A stretch of DNA of 64,000 bases from Candidatus Haliotispira prima (GTDB lineage Bacteria > Spirochaetota > Spirochaetia > SP-2023), in the NCBI GenBank assembly GCA_029867005.1, contig CP123443.1, positions 2,232,001 through 2,296,000 on the forward strand, written 5' to 3'. Positions 1 through 8,522 of this stretch are shown here, in pieces. The translations under genes and the position numbers were made by a program. The number at the start of each line of letters is the position of its first letter. Position 1 is the first letter of the stretch. Below the pieces are notes generated by a model that was given only the letters and a program-made list of their open reading frames with translations, had not been told where the DNA came from and ran no database searches.

Positions 1-551
1 TTGTCATAGACTCCCGAAGCTTCCGTCAGCAGCAAAAGCAGGTCGGCACCGAGCTGTTGTCCCAAAACACCGGCGAGCTGGTCATTGTCGGTGAACATCA
101 GCTCATCAACCGAAACACTGTCATTTTCGTTAATCACCGGCAGCAATTCCGGGAAATCCTGCATGCTCAGCAGCAGACGCTCCAGATTCAGATAGTGATT
201 GCGGCTGATAAAATCGCTTTTGGCCAGTAGCAACTGGACAACGTGCAGTTGGTGTTTTGCCGCTATCTGCTTATAAATCTGCATCAACTCCACTTGGCCC
301 AGACCGGCCAGAATCTGACGCTCCGCAGTCTGACCAACAAGCTGCCTGCTCTCGTGCCAAATACCCCGGCCCGCAGCCACCGCACCGGAACTAATCAGAT
401 AGACGTTGTGCCCCTGCTCTTTCAGACAGGCAATCTGACCAACCAAGTCGGCCATGAAAGATAGGTCCGGCTTGGCCAAACCACTGTTTTTTGTGGAAGA
501 CTCGCCCTTTTCCAGCAAAGACTGGCTGCCAACTTTCACCACTATGGTCAC
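1..551 (-). CDS. proB: Glutamate 5-kinase, partial (C-terminus outside window)
   Basis: Gamma-glutamyl kinase phosphorylates glutamate in the first step of proline synthesis. The minus-strand frame, read from a GTG at 551, begins TIVVKVGSQSLLEKG, the N-terminal nucleotide-binding motif of the amino acid kinase fold. It continues with the family signatures YLISSGAVAAGRG and, near the cut end, LPVINENDSVSVDELMFTDND and LLLLTEASGVYD. The start is uncertain because no ATG is available: GTG at 551 is 13 bp after the proC stop, with only a weak AAAGAG upstream. The rest of the kinase and any PUA domain lie beyond the window edge. It is directly downstream of proC on the same strand, so the two proline genes are probably co-transcribed. 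Confidence 0.88.
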   Translation of the reverse strand, partial: MTIVVKVGSQSLLEKGESSTKNSGLAKPDLSFMADLVGQIACLKEQGHNVYLISSGAVAAGRGIWHESRQLVGQTAERQILAGLGQVELMQIYKQIAAKHQLHVVQLLLAKSDFISRNHYLNLERLLLSMQDFPELLPVINENDSVSVDELMFTDNDQLAGVLGQQLGADLLLLLTEASGVYD

Positions 552-564
552 GATGGAAAACTCT

Positions 565-1488
565 TTAATTATTCTGCAAATTCTGTAATTCGCGGTTGCG
601 CTCGATGCCCCGTTTCACGGCGAGAGCAAAACTGCTTTGCAGTTTTGGTGTCAGCACGGACAAAGCCGCCTCTGTCACCCCGGCCTTACTGGTCACGGCG
701 CGGCGCATTTGCGCCGCAAGATCACAAGGCCCTCCGACGGAATCTGTGCCCGCCCCCGGAGCAATGGCCGAGCGATTCTCCCTGGCTTGCCTGCGGGCAT
801 CTGCCAAGCAGGTGGCTGCCCCCAAAAATGTGGCCTCCGCCAGCCTGCAAGCGGCCTCCGCATCAAAGCCCTGTTTTTCCAGCTCCAACTGCAAGAGTTC
901 GGTAAGCAAATAAAAATAGGCCGGCCCGGACCCTGTCACCGGCGTTGCATTGTCCAACCGGGCTTCAGAGTCGCACCGGACAAAAGGCCCAATGCTGTGG
1001 GCCAACTGCACCACAAGCTCTTCTTCCCCCTGACTCAGCTCCAAGTCCGGTTCCAAATACAGCAGACTGGCACTCCCGCCAACCTGTGCCCCCAAGTTGG
1101 GCATAATTCGCACAATCCGCAAATCAGCTTTCCGCTCTCTGTACCAAGACAGCGGCAAACCGGCCGCCATAGTCAGCCACAGGCTGTTTCGATCGAAGGC
1201 CAGACAGTTGTGCATCTCCTCTTGTATCACTTGGGGTTTCATGCCCAAAACGATCAGAGAAAAGTGGAGCTGCCTTTGCTCTGCCCACAACCGCAGCTCG
1301 GCAAAGCTCGATACAAAATGAAAACGTTCGGCCACAGAAGCATACTCTTCGGTCGCCTCCAGCTTGGCACGCGACTGCTCGGAAATGCGCAGAATCCAAA
1401 CCTCCCGCCAATTCTCTGCCACAAGCGGAAGCCATGTCCGCAACATGGCACCACCCATATTGCCGCAGCCAAGCAATAATATATTCAT
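565..1488 (-). CDS. proC: Pyrroline-5-carboxylate reductase
   Basis: Catalyses the last step of proline synthesis, NAD(P)H-dependent reduction of pyrroline-5-carboxylate, in the cytoplasm. The 307-aa product starts MNILLLGCGNMGGAML, a Rossmann GxGxMG nucleotide-binding site, followed by IVLGMKPQ and RIMPNLGAQVG. The C-terminal signature TPVTGSGPAYFYLLTELL corresponds to the conserved dimer and active-site helix of the family. Length is slightly above the usual 270 aa because of a Ser/Ala/Gly-rich stretch around residues 235-260. It lies between the acyl-CoA ligase gene (45 bp upstream) and proB (13 bp downstream) on the same strand, giving a compact proline-synthesis segment. Confidence 0.93.
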   Translation of the reverse strand: MNILLLGCGNMGGAMLRTWLPLVAENWREVWILRISEQSRAKLEATEEYASVAERFHFVSSFAELRLWAEQRQLHFSLIVLGMKPQVIQEEMHNCLAFDRNSLWLTMAAGLPLSWYRERKADLRIVRIMPNLGAQVGGSASLLYLEPDLELSQGEEELVVQLAHSIGPFVRCDSEARLDNATPVTGSGPAYFYLLTELLQLELEKQGFDAEAACRLAEATFLGAATCLADARRQARENRSAIAPGAGTDSVGGPCDLAAQMRRAVTSKAGVTEAALSVLTPKLQSSFALAVKRGIERNRELQNLQNN

Positions 1489-1533
1489 TTTACATTCTCT
1501 CTTTACAATGCAAGTAATATGTTGCGGGGAATT

Positions 1534-3441
1534 TTAAAAATCTTGAGACTCGGTCAGCAGCCCGTCATTGTGCTGCGCAAAACGACTTTCCGCCAGGAAT
1601 CTCTTGATTTTCTGCGTTGTCGTCATTTCCAGTGACAGCAAGATAACCCTCACCCGGCCAATTCTTTGGTAGTCTGGCAATTTCCGACTTATTCGCTGCA
1701 CATCCGCCAATATTTCCCGGTGCAACTGCACGCCGATAATCTCTTCCTGTTTCGCAGGATCCTTCACAGTATCTCCGCTCAGAAACGCATCCCGATCCGC
1801 AGCAATCCTTGCCACACAGTCCTCACTCAATTTCGGATACACCACAAGTTCCGTCTTTTCTGTGCCATCTTCCCTGTAGCCCCGGACCATCACCTGCTCA
1901 AACCAGCTACACAATTGAAACAATTCCTCAATCTCTTCAGGATAGATGTTCTTTCCGCCCGCAGTGACAATGACATTTTTACTGCGGCCTGTGATGTAGA
2001 AATAGCCATTTCTGTCAAAATAGCCCATGTCTCCGGTGCGCAAAAAACCATCCTCTGTGAAGGCCTCAGCGGTGGCCTGGGGATTCTTGTAGTAGCCCGA
2101 CATCTTGTTGGGTCCATCAATACACAACTCTCCGACCTCGTGACCTCGGACCGAAACGACCGGAGCACTCAGCTCCGGAGATGATTCCAACCGGCCCGTT
2201 ATCATTGGCAGCAAACGGCCTACCGAACGAACTTCCGAAGTCCCGGCAGGGTTCAGCGTCACAATCGGTGCGGCCTCCGTAAGCCCGTAACCCTGAATAA
2301 AATTCAGGCCCAAGCGGCGGTATTTTTCCCCGACCTCGGGCATCAGCACACCTGCCCCACATATCAAAATCCGAATGTGATCAAAACCCATCGCTTTGAG
2401 TACTCCGCTAAACAGTTTGGAACCGATAGCCTTTCCCATTCGGTCCGAAACACCGGAAATGCCCATCATCAGACGGAACATCAACTGTTTGGCAGCCGGC
2501 TGCGCCTTTACCTTATTTAAAACCCCTTGAATGATCTTGTTAAACAGCATGGGAACCCCCATGAACACCGTAACTTTACCATCTTTTAGATCCTGTAGGA
2601 TCTGCTGAACGGCCAATCCCCGGGGGAAGATCAACTCACTGCCGTGACTGATGCCTTCCAAAAAAACAGCCGTCATCGGGTAGCAGTGATGCATCGGCAG
2701 CAACAGGTAAAGGCGATCTGTGCTCAGAATTTCCTGCAAACCGGGATACACGCATTGAATCAGGTTGCTCGTAAAGTTAGCGTGACTCAACATCGCCAAC
2801 TTTTCATTCCCGGTTGTTCCCGAAGTGGTCAACAGGGCCGCCATGTCATCGGAACGGATCTGGGCAAGAGAGCTCAAAGCACCCGTAGTATCACCCTTCC
2901 GAGACTCTATCATCTGCCACATGGTTTCCCATTTTGCCCCTGTTGCGTCCGCAAAATCCTTCCTGCTTTGGATCAGGTATTTTCGGTAAGCAGGCTGTTC
3001 CGTCTCGGCCTCCTCCAGTTTCGCCAACAAGTCCCCATCCATGAAGACGGCCTTCGCTTCGGTAAACTCTGCCAAATGCTTGTGAAATTCTCCATTCTGG
3101 CGGGCATCGAGAGGCACGACCACACAGCCGGCACAAAGTACCGCCAAATAGACAATACCCCAGTACGGGCTGTTCTTCCCGGAGACCGCCACTCGGTCGC
3201 CGGCGGTCAGGCCCAAATTTTGCAGGCTTCGGGCCAGTGCTTCTACATATTGGGCCAATTCCCGATACGAAATACTCTCGCGCTGCTCCCCGGCAAAAGT
3301 CGTAAATGCCGAGTTATCCGGGAAACGCTCCACAGTGTATTGAAAGAACTCGGGAATGGTCGGCCACTCATCCCCAAAACTCTTTCCCCGAAGACTTTGA
3401 ATTGCAAAATATTCCCATTGGGGGTCTCTCCATTCGGCCAT
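1534..3441 (-). CDS. Long-chain fatty acid-CoA ligase (AMP-forming)
   Basis: AMP-dependent acyl-CoA synthetase of 635 aa, which activates a fatty acid with ATP and CoA. The adenylate-forming P-loop is seen as LLTTSGTTGNEKLAMLSH around residue 205, the A5-like motif as QGYGLTEAAP around residue 390, and the hinge region as FLRTGDMGYFDRNGYFYITG followed by the conserved lysine-containing GGKNIYPEEIEE. Full length for long-chain acyl-CoA synthetases. The ATG at 3441 is followed by a normal N-terminal domain. It sits 29 bp after the thioredoxin-like gene and 45 bp before proC on the same strand. The exact chain-length specificity cannot be read from the sequence. Confidence 0.9.
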   Translation of the reverse strand: MAEWRDPQWEYFAIQSLRGKSFGDEWPTIPEFFQYTVERFPDNSAFTTFAGEQRESISYRELAQYVEALARSLQNLGLTAGDRVAVSGKNSPYWGIVYLAVLCAGCVVVPLDARQNGEFHKHLAEFTEAKAVFMDGDLLAKLEEAETEQPAYRKYLIQSRKDFADATGAKWETMWQMIESRKGDTTGALSSLAQIRSDDMAALLTTSGTTGNEKLAMLSHANFTSNLIQCVYPGLQEILSTDRLYLLLPMHHCYPMTAVFLEGISHGSELIFPRGLAVQQILQDLKDGKVTVFMGVPMLFNKIIQGVLNKVKAQPAAKQLMFRLMMGISGVSDRMGKAIGSKLFSGVLKAMGFDHIRILICGAGVLMPEVGEKYRRLGLNFIQGYGLTEAAPIVTLNPAGTSEVRSVGRLLPMITGRLESSPELSAPVVSVRGHEVGELCIDGPNKMSGYYKNPQATAEAFTEDGFLRTGDMGYFDRNGYFYITGRSKNVIVTAGGKNIYPEEIEELFQLCSWFEQVMVRGYREDGTEKTELVVYPKLSEDCVARIAADRDAFLSGDTVKDPAKQEEIIGVQLHREILADVQRISRKLPDYQRIGRVRVILLSLEMTTTQKIKRFLAESRFAQHNDGLLTESQDF

Positions 3442-3470
3442 TTCCCTTCTCCTAATCTTACAGATTCCAA

Positions 3471-4082
3471 TTACTCTGCCAGCAACTTCCGAAACACTGC
3501 CACTACATCGTGATTGCGCCAGTCTACACTGCCAAAGGCCAAGGCAACGATATAACCATGCTTATTGACAATTATTGTGGCAGGCAGACTTTGTACCCCA
3601 TATTTGAACACACCGGCGTTTTCCGGATCAAGCAAAACAGGGAAGGTATACTTGTACTTCTTAATATAATTATCCACAATTGCCCGGTCTTCACCGGAAT
3701 CTATGGCCAGCCAGACCAGTCCCGAATCTTTCAGCTCCCGGTGCAGAACTTCAATCGCGGGCATTTCAGCGCGGCACGGAGGGCACCAAGTCGCCCAAAA
3801 ATTGATGGCCAGGACCTTGTCGCGGTAATCCGACAGCGTCACCTCTTGACCCGTCTTCAGGTCTTCCAACTGAAAGTTCAGTGCCTTGACCCGTTTCTCC
3901 ACGGGCATGACATAGATGCCTGCCAAGCTCAGGCTGCTCAAGTCCAGGTGTTCGGACTTCTTGTTTGCCGACTCGCTTGCGTACACAGGTTGCACAAAAA
4001 ATAACACGGCAACCAGCGGCAACCAAGCAGAGAAACAAAATCTCTTCACCCAATTCTCTAAATTTTGCACCAAATTCTGCAT
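3471..4082 (-). CDS. Thioredoxin-like (TlpA/ResA-type) exported protein
   Basis: A 203-aa periplasm-facing thiol-disulfide oxidoreductase of the TlpA/ResA group. From the chosen ATG the protein has a signal or anchor segment (KRFCFSAWLPLVAVLFFV, then an AxA-like QPVYA site), a linker, and a thioredoxin fold with active site WATWCPPCRAEMP and the cis-proline segment SLPATIIV. The start at 4082 is preferred over an in-frame ATG at 4133 because GGAGAGG lies 5 bp upstream of it and the signal peptide then begins normally. Likely role is reduction of disulfides outside the cytoplasm, for example in cytochrome maturation. No partner gene is visible. First gene of the probable operon that runs to proB. 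Confidence 0.85.
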   Translation of the reverse strand: MQNLVQNLENWVKRFCFSAWLPLVAVLFFVQPVYASESANKKSEHLDLSSLSLAGIYVMPVEKRVKALNFQLEDLKTGQEVTLSDYRDKVLAINFWATWCPPCRAEMPAIEVLHRELKDSGLVWLAIDSGEDRAIVDNYIKKYKYTFPVLLDPENAGVFKYGVQSLPATIIVNKHGYIVALAFGSVDWRNHDVVAVFRKLLAE

Positions 4083-4365
4083 AACACGGCCTCTCCGTTT
4101 TCGATCTCCAACTTCAGGATTCCAGTCTATCATAAATTGTCTATTTCAGCAGCTACTTTAAACTCAAGGTACAACGATATCCCTTCTTCCCCGAAGACGG
4201 TGACGACTAACCGGCAATGCTTCAACGAAACAAGGCCCACCTCTCCCAAAGATGGCCAAATGCGAACAGTGCCCATTTTTGAATGTACTTTGTGAATAAT
4301 ACGCACATCATGTGCCCATCCGGACCGCAGATATTTTGCGTTCCTATCACACTTAGACTGACCTT

Positions 4366-4422
4366 ACTTTTGCTCTTGGCTTAGCTTTGGCTTTTGCTTC
4401 GCTTGGCTTGGCTTTGGCCTTG
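4366..4422. repeat. Low-complexity GCTTTGG-type stretch downstream of deoD
   Basis: The gene-free interval 4083-4464 separates deoD (transcribed toward it) from the thioredoxin-like gene. It holds a degenerate tandem of TTGGCTTTGGC-like units, almost free of A on the plus strand. No hairpin terminator or promoter is evident, and its function is unknown. Confidence 0.5.
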
Positions 4423-4464
4423 AATCGACATTTGTGTGCAAACGGTTGCCGGGCGAGGCAGACT

Positions 4465-5199
4465 TCAAACGGCAATGGCCGTCTCCAAAGAAAGCTTTAT
4501 CATGTCCGTAAAGCTATTCTGGCGTGCCTCGCTGTCCAGACTCTCACCGGTAAAAATATGGTCGCTGACAGTCAACAGACACAAAGCCCGCTTGCCCAGT
4601 TCTGCGGCCACGCCGTACAAAGCCGCAGCCTCCATCTCAACACCGAGAATATTCATTTTGCGGTACTGCCGAAACAGCTCCATACCGCGCGGATCGTAAA
4701 ACAGATCGCCGGAAACAATATTGCCGACATGATGTCGGATGCCCAACTCCCGAGCCTTTTGAACAGATGTCTCCAGCAGACAATAATCGGCGATGGCCGC
4801 AAAGTCTCCACCCATGAAACGGTGCCGGTTGACGTTAGAACAGGTAGAAGCCCCCATGGCAATAATGACATCGTTCATCTGTACCCTGTCCTGCAAGCCT
4901 CCGGTCGAACCAATACGCATAATACTTTCCACACCGTACAGAGAAAACAACTCATGAGCATAGATGGATATCGAAGGCATACCCATACCGGAACCCATTA
5001 CAGAAAGGGATTTGCCCCGATATGTTCCGGTAAAACCCAGCATATTTCGGACTCCGGTCACCTGTCGGACATCTTCCAAAAAATTTTCGGCGACGAATTT
5101 GGCCCGCAGCGGGTCGCCGGGCATCAGCACCGTAGGGGCAAAATCCCCTTGCAGGGCATCAATATGTGGAGTCGGCACCAACAGTTTTTTCTGATTCAT
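4465..5199 (-). CDS. deoD: Purine-nucleoside phosphorylase, DeoD type
   Basis: Cytoplasmic phosphorolysis of purine (deoxy)nucleosides to base and (deoxy)ribose-1-phosphate in nucleoside salvage. The protein opens with PTPHIDALQGDFAPTVLMPG and DPLRAKFVAENFL, the hallmark N-terminus of hexameric DeoD enzymes. It also has the phosphate and ribose site GSGMGMPSISIYAHEL, MRIGSTGGLQ, and the purine-site motif EMEAAALY, with LLTVSDHI near the end. The ATG at 5199 is chosen because AAGGAG lies 8 bp upstream and the product then has the usual length (about 244 aa). An upstream in-frame ATG at 5229 would place that Shine-Dalgarno inside the gene. Divergent from the gene at 5545. Confidence 0.95.
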   Translation of the reverse strand: MNQKKLLVPTPHIDALQGDFAPTVLMPGDPLRAKFVAENFLEDVRQVTGVRNMLGFTGTYRGKSLSVMGSGMGMPSISIYAHELFSLYGVESIMRIGSTGGLQDRVQMNDVIIAMGASTCSNVNRHRFMGGDFAAIADYCLLETSVQKARELGIRHHVGNIVSGDLFYDPRGMELFRQYRKMNILGVEMEAAALYGVAAELGKRALCLLTVSDHIFTGESLDSEARQNSFTDMIKLSLETAIAV

Positions 5200-5544
5200 C
5201 AAAATCGCTCCTTCTTTCATCTTTTTCACAGATAAAATCCCATTTTGGTATTCCTCTTCCGGCGCGATGCGGAGAAAATACGGGATTGGCCGAGCATACC
5301 GTTGCTCTGATACAGTGTGGCTCTGCCGGCAAACCGAAATGTATTCTACAAAAATTTGACAAAAATACGCCGGACATTATTCTGATATTCTCCCGGGTCC
5401 GTTTTTTCGCACAGAATCATATTCATTTATGAGGAGATATTTACTCGTCTTTTATATCTGACAAAACACCGGTAGGGTTGGACAGCGTCTGTTCGCTTTG
5501 TTTGCTCTCGCTGCAAAACGGAGAATCCTGTAAAGGAAAAACTC
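5200..5544. other. Gene-free divergent interval deoD / unknown gene
   Basis: 345 bp between the start of deoD and the start of the gene at 5545. It must contain the two divergent promoters. An AT-rich part around 5340-5440 is the likeliest place, but no box pair stands out clearly, and no coding potential was recognised. Confidence 0.4.
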
Positions 5545-6396
5545 ATGGCCCAAAAGAAAGAAAACGTGAGGTTCGACTTGGAGACAAGGAAGTTTCTACC
5601 TCAGGACGAGGATGTCAAACCGGACGAATCGTCAAATACCGAAGACTCGAACCGATCGGAACAAAATACCTGGGAATCCGGCCCTTCGAGGCGCGGAAAG
5701 CGCGAAACAAATGAGGCAGGGGAACCTGCCGAAAAGACAGAAGAATTCCGCATTACAGACTCGGACACCCTGCACCGTCATCTTTCCGATGCCATAGAGA
5801 AAAACCTGCCCCTTGGTCCCATTTGGTACGCAGTGGACCGCAACAGCCTACAGTACGACGAAAACAATACCCAGATTGCAGAACTGTCGGGAGGGCTCTA
5901 TCAAAGTGAGAAGAAATCCATTTACGTAGTCAAGATAGACTCGGAGAACCGCTACTGTGACATCCTGCGCAAAGTCAGTGTCTTAGAATATGTAATCATG
6001 AACCTGAGAGTGCTCCGGCTTCTGAAACGAGGCGATACCCGGGACACAGCCGAAGAAGACGAAGAGAGCAAGGAGAGCAATATTCTCCGATCCGTCAAAG
6101 CCGCAATCCTCCACTCAGTTTTAGAAACCATTATGAAAATATTGGAGAACGGAAAAAACGTTATTGTTCAGGGCATGTTTCTCTCGGGAGACTACATCTA
6201 CCCCGCCCACCGACAGCCCGGTCCGAGGCAACTCAAGGCCATACAGCACATGAGTCTCTATGAGCAGGTCCTGCATTTTGCCGGGAACATAGCCTGTATC
6301 AGTTTGAAAGTCGATATGGATACGCTGAGGGGTGTGGACATCGACTTGAGCTTGTCCACCGGAAAAAGGAAGAACCATCCCCCTTCTGTCTTGTAA
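5545..6396 (+). CDS. Conserved-looking protein of unknown function
   Basis: Product of 283 aa that I do not recognise. Residues 1-75 are hydrophilic and highly charged (Lys/Glu/Asp/Arg), probably disordered. Residues 80-145 look like a compact alpha/beta region (LPLGPIWYAVDRNSLQYDE, then SIYVVKIDSENRYCDILRKV). A second acidic linker near residue 170 is followed by a mostly helical part and a final segment with ISLKVDMDTLRGVDIDLS. There is no signal peptide or membrane segment, so it is probably cytoplasmic. AAAGG lies upstream of the ATG. It stands alone between deoD (divergent) and speD, so context gives no functional hint. Confidence 0.7.
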   Translation: MAQKKENVRFDLETRKFLPQDEDVKPDESSNTEDSNRSEQNTWESGPSRRGKRETNEAGEPAEKTEEFRITDSDTLHRHLSDAIEKNLPLGPIWYAVDRNSLQYDENNTQIAELSGGLYQSEKKSIYVVKIDSENRYCDILRKVSVLEYVIMNLRVLRLLKRGDTRDTAEEDEESKESNILRSVKAAILHSVLETIMKILENGKNVIVQGMFLSGDYIYPAHRQPGPRQLKAIQHMSLYEQVLHFAGNIACISLKVDMDTLRGVDIDLSLSTGKRKNHPPSVL

Positions 6397-6833
6397 GCCG
6401 GTTGGTGCACCGACCACTATTTATCTGGCTTTGGTATTCAGCCCCCCCCAAATGATACTCGACCCGGGCCGATTTCCAAATAATTAATTTGCAAGCGATA
6501 CTCCGGAAATTTCCGGCCACCGGGGAGCTTCTGCCGACTGTGCAACATTGGCGGACGGCTAAACGCCCTCTGAAATTTGGGAACCACAGAAGTTCCGGGA
6601 CCACATTGAATGTTCTAAGCACATCCACAAGCAACCCTACACAGTGTTCAACCTTCCTGCTTGGCTAAGCCTCCCTGCTTGTCTCCTCTTTATACCAGTG
6701 AACATCTTCCAATGAGGACCCGAGGATATTTGGCAAAAATTACCGATAGATAGAAAGATCTGTTACTTGTTATAAAGTAGTATTAAAGTAATTATATATC
6801 TTAATAATGAATCAACCCGGCAGCGTAACATAC
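6397..6833. other. Gene-free interval upstream of speD
   Basis: More than 400 bp without a credible gene. It begins with an imperfect palindrome (GGTTGGTGCACCGACC, about 6401-6416) just after the stop of the unknown gene, lacking a T tract, and becomes very AT-rich at 6765-6815 ahead of the speD promoter. Nothing else was recognised. Confidence 0.4.
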
Positions 6834-6862
6834 TTGACAACCGGAAGATAATTCAGTACAAA
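6834..6862 (+). promoter_or_regulatory. Sigma-70-type promoter of speD
   Basis: A perfect -35 box TTGACA (6834-6839), a 17-bp spacer and -10 box TACAAA (6857-6862, 4 of 6 consensus positions). Predicted start near 6869 gives a leader of about 35 nt that contains the GGGGAG preceding the speD start. Confidence 0.6.
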
Positions 6863-6903
6863 GTAGCCCCTTATCGCGCAATACAGGGGAGAGCTTATAG
6901 GGA

Positions 6904-7296
6904 ATGATGACAAATACGACTTTAGGCCACCATGTACTGGTAGAAATGTATCGCTGTGACGAGAAAGCATTAAATGACCCTAAGTTCTTAGAGAAGGTTC
7001 TTTGCGAAGCGGCCGGACTTGCCGGCGCAACCATCGTCACCCAAGCCTTTCACCAATTTAACCCGCACGGTGTCTCGGGTGTTGTTGTTATTTCCGAGTC
7101 CCATTTGACTATTCACACTTGGCCGGAGCATGGCTACGCATCATTAGACCTGTACACCTGTGGTAACAGTACAGACACCCACAAGGCTTTCAACTATATT
7201 CGCAGCGAGCTGGGAGCCCGGCACACTTCCACCGTGGAGCTGCGCCGTGGTAATTTGGAAGAGATTGAAAGCTGGCAAGAACCGAATATCTGCTGA
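6904..7296 (+). CDS. speD: S-adenosylmethionine decarboxylase proenzyme
   Basis: Makes decarboxylated S-adenosylmethionine, the aminopropyl donor for spermidine. The 130-aa length and sequence fit the small prokaryotic pyruvoyl class: GHHVLVEMYRC near the N-terminus, then ISESHLTIHTWPEHGYASLD. The Ser in SESHLTIHTWPE is the self-cleavage site that becomes the pyruvoyl group, and the downstream YTCG cysteine is also conserved. Two adjacent ATG codons (6904, 6907) could start it. GGGGAG is 12 nt upstream of the first, while AGGGA directly precedes it, so the exact start is unsure. Followed by speE with a hairpin between the genes. Confidence 0.94.
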   Translation: MMTNTTLGHHVLVEMYRCDEKALNDPKFLEKVLCEAAGLAGATIVTQAFHQFNPHGVSGVVVISESHLTIHTWPEHGYASLDLYTCGNSTDTHKAFNYIRSELGARHTSTVELRRGNLEEIESWQEPNIC

Positions 7297-7330
7297 TTTA
7301 TTCGTTTTCGCTGTCCGTGATTGTTGTTTT

Positions 7331-7351
7331 GCTGCGCTTTAAAAGCGCAGC
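7331..7351 (+). terminator. Hairpin between speD and speE
   Basis: GCTGCGC and GCGCAGC form a perfect stem around a 7-nt A/T loop, with possible extra A-T pairs, followed by AAGTTTTATTTG. The T tract is weak, so it may reduce rather than stop transcription into speE, or act as an mRNA stability element. Confidence 0.5.
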
Positions 7352-7393
7352 AAGTTTTATTTGTGTCCCCGACAGTCTGAGCAAAAAGATTTT

Positions 7394-8308
7394 ATGGACG
7401 GAAAGGATCCACAGCTGGCTGCCATGAAACGAACCTTGCGGGAAAAGACCCCACACAACCTAATTCTCGAATATCCCGAGCTGGAATGTATAGAAGAATT
7501 GCACAGCGCATTCCAGCATATCGCCGTCTACCGCCACCCGGAACTGGGCAAGATGCTGGTGCATGACAATATCGTGATGCTGGCCGAAACCTACGAGGCC
7601 GCCTATCACGAAATGATCGCCCATGTACCTCTGCTACACCATCCGAACCCGCAGCGCGTCCTGGTGATTGGCGGCGGTGACGGCGGCACCAGTCGGGAGG
7701 TTCTGCGGCACCCGGAAGTTTCGCGACTGGTGCAAGTGGAGATTGACGGCGAAGTAGTTCGGCTCTCAAAGCGACACTTTCCGGACTTGGCCTCTTGCTA
7801 TCAAGACCCCCGCATGGAACTCCACATCGCGGACGGAATCCGGTACATGGCCGACTGTGCCGAGGGCCGGCATCGGCCATTTGATATTATCCTGGTCGAT
7901 TCTACGGACCCGAAGGGTGCGGCAACCGGTCTCTTTACCGAGACCTTCTATAAAAACTGCCGGAAATCATTGAAAGATGACGGGATTCTGGTTATCCAGG
8001 GGGAAACTTTTTACGGTATGGCCCACGTCCAGAAACAGATTCTCCAAATTCTGCGACAACAGTTCCGGGATTCCGGCATCTATACCAGTGCCATTCCTTT
8101 TTATCCTTTGGGCACTTGGAGCTTAATTTATGCCTCTGAACGCTTGCGTTCCGAATGGCAATTGCGCGAAAATGCCCTGCGGAATCTGGCCGAGGCAGAG
8201 CAGGGCCTAAACTACCTCAACCGAGAAATCATTTCTGCCTGCTTTGCCCTGCCCAACTATGCACTGCGCCTCGCAGGTCTCCAACCGGAACCTCCGGGGA
8301 AAGTTTGA
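7394..8308 (+). CDS. speE: Spermidine synthase
   Basis: Transfers the aminopropyl group from decarboxylated SAM to putrescine. The 304-aa product has the N-terminal beta domain (ALVHD-like GKMLVHDNIVMLAETYEAAY followed by HEMIAHVPLL) and the Rossmann methyltransferase-like core: VLVIGGGDGGTSREVLRH binds the nucleoside moiety, VEIDGEVV and DGIRYM follow, and DIILVDSTDPKG carries the catalytic Asp region. The ATG at 7394 is chosen over a TTG at 7361 because it gives a family-like N-terminus, but no good Shine-Dalgarno is visible at either. Works with speD immediately upstream. The putrescine-forming gene is not in the window. Confidence 0.93.
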   Translation: MDGKDPQLAAMKRTLREKTPHNLILEYPELECIEELHSAFQHIAVYRHPELGKMLVHDNIVMLAETYEAAYHEMIAHVPLLHHPNPQRVLVIGGGDGGTSREVLRHPEVSRLVQVEIDGEVVRLSKRHFPDLASCYQDPRMELHIADGIRYMADCAEGRHRPFDIILVDSTDPKGAATGLFTETFYKNCRKSLKDDGILVIQGETFYGMAHVQKQILQILRQQFRDSGIYTSAIPFYPLGTWSLIYASERLRSEWQLRENALRNLAEAEQGLNYLNREIISACFALPNYALRLAGLQPEPPGKV

Positions 8309-8522
8309 GAGGGAAAGAATTTGGGGAAGGGCCTAATCCGGTCTGTTTGGTATGATGACGGATCAGAGAGATGCGTGAAACGCCGGGACACATGGGACAC
8401 GTGAAACACTTGAAACATACGAATAAAGGAAAAAATGGACAACAGGTGTCTGTCGGAGCCTCTCTTCAGCTCTTTTGCTTTAGAGTTACGAGACCCAACC
8501 AAGAACCAAACAGGAGTATCGG

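Noticed and set aside
596..1479. Long plus-strand open frames opposite proC, and similar frames opposite the ligase, recB and SLC13-type genes
   Set aside because: They are antisense shadows of clearly homologous minus-strand genes, with low-complexity or unrecognisable translations.
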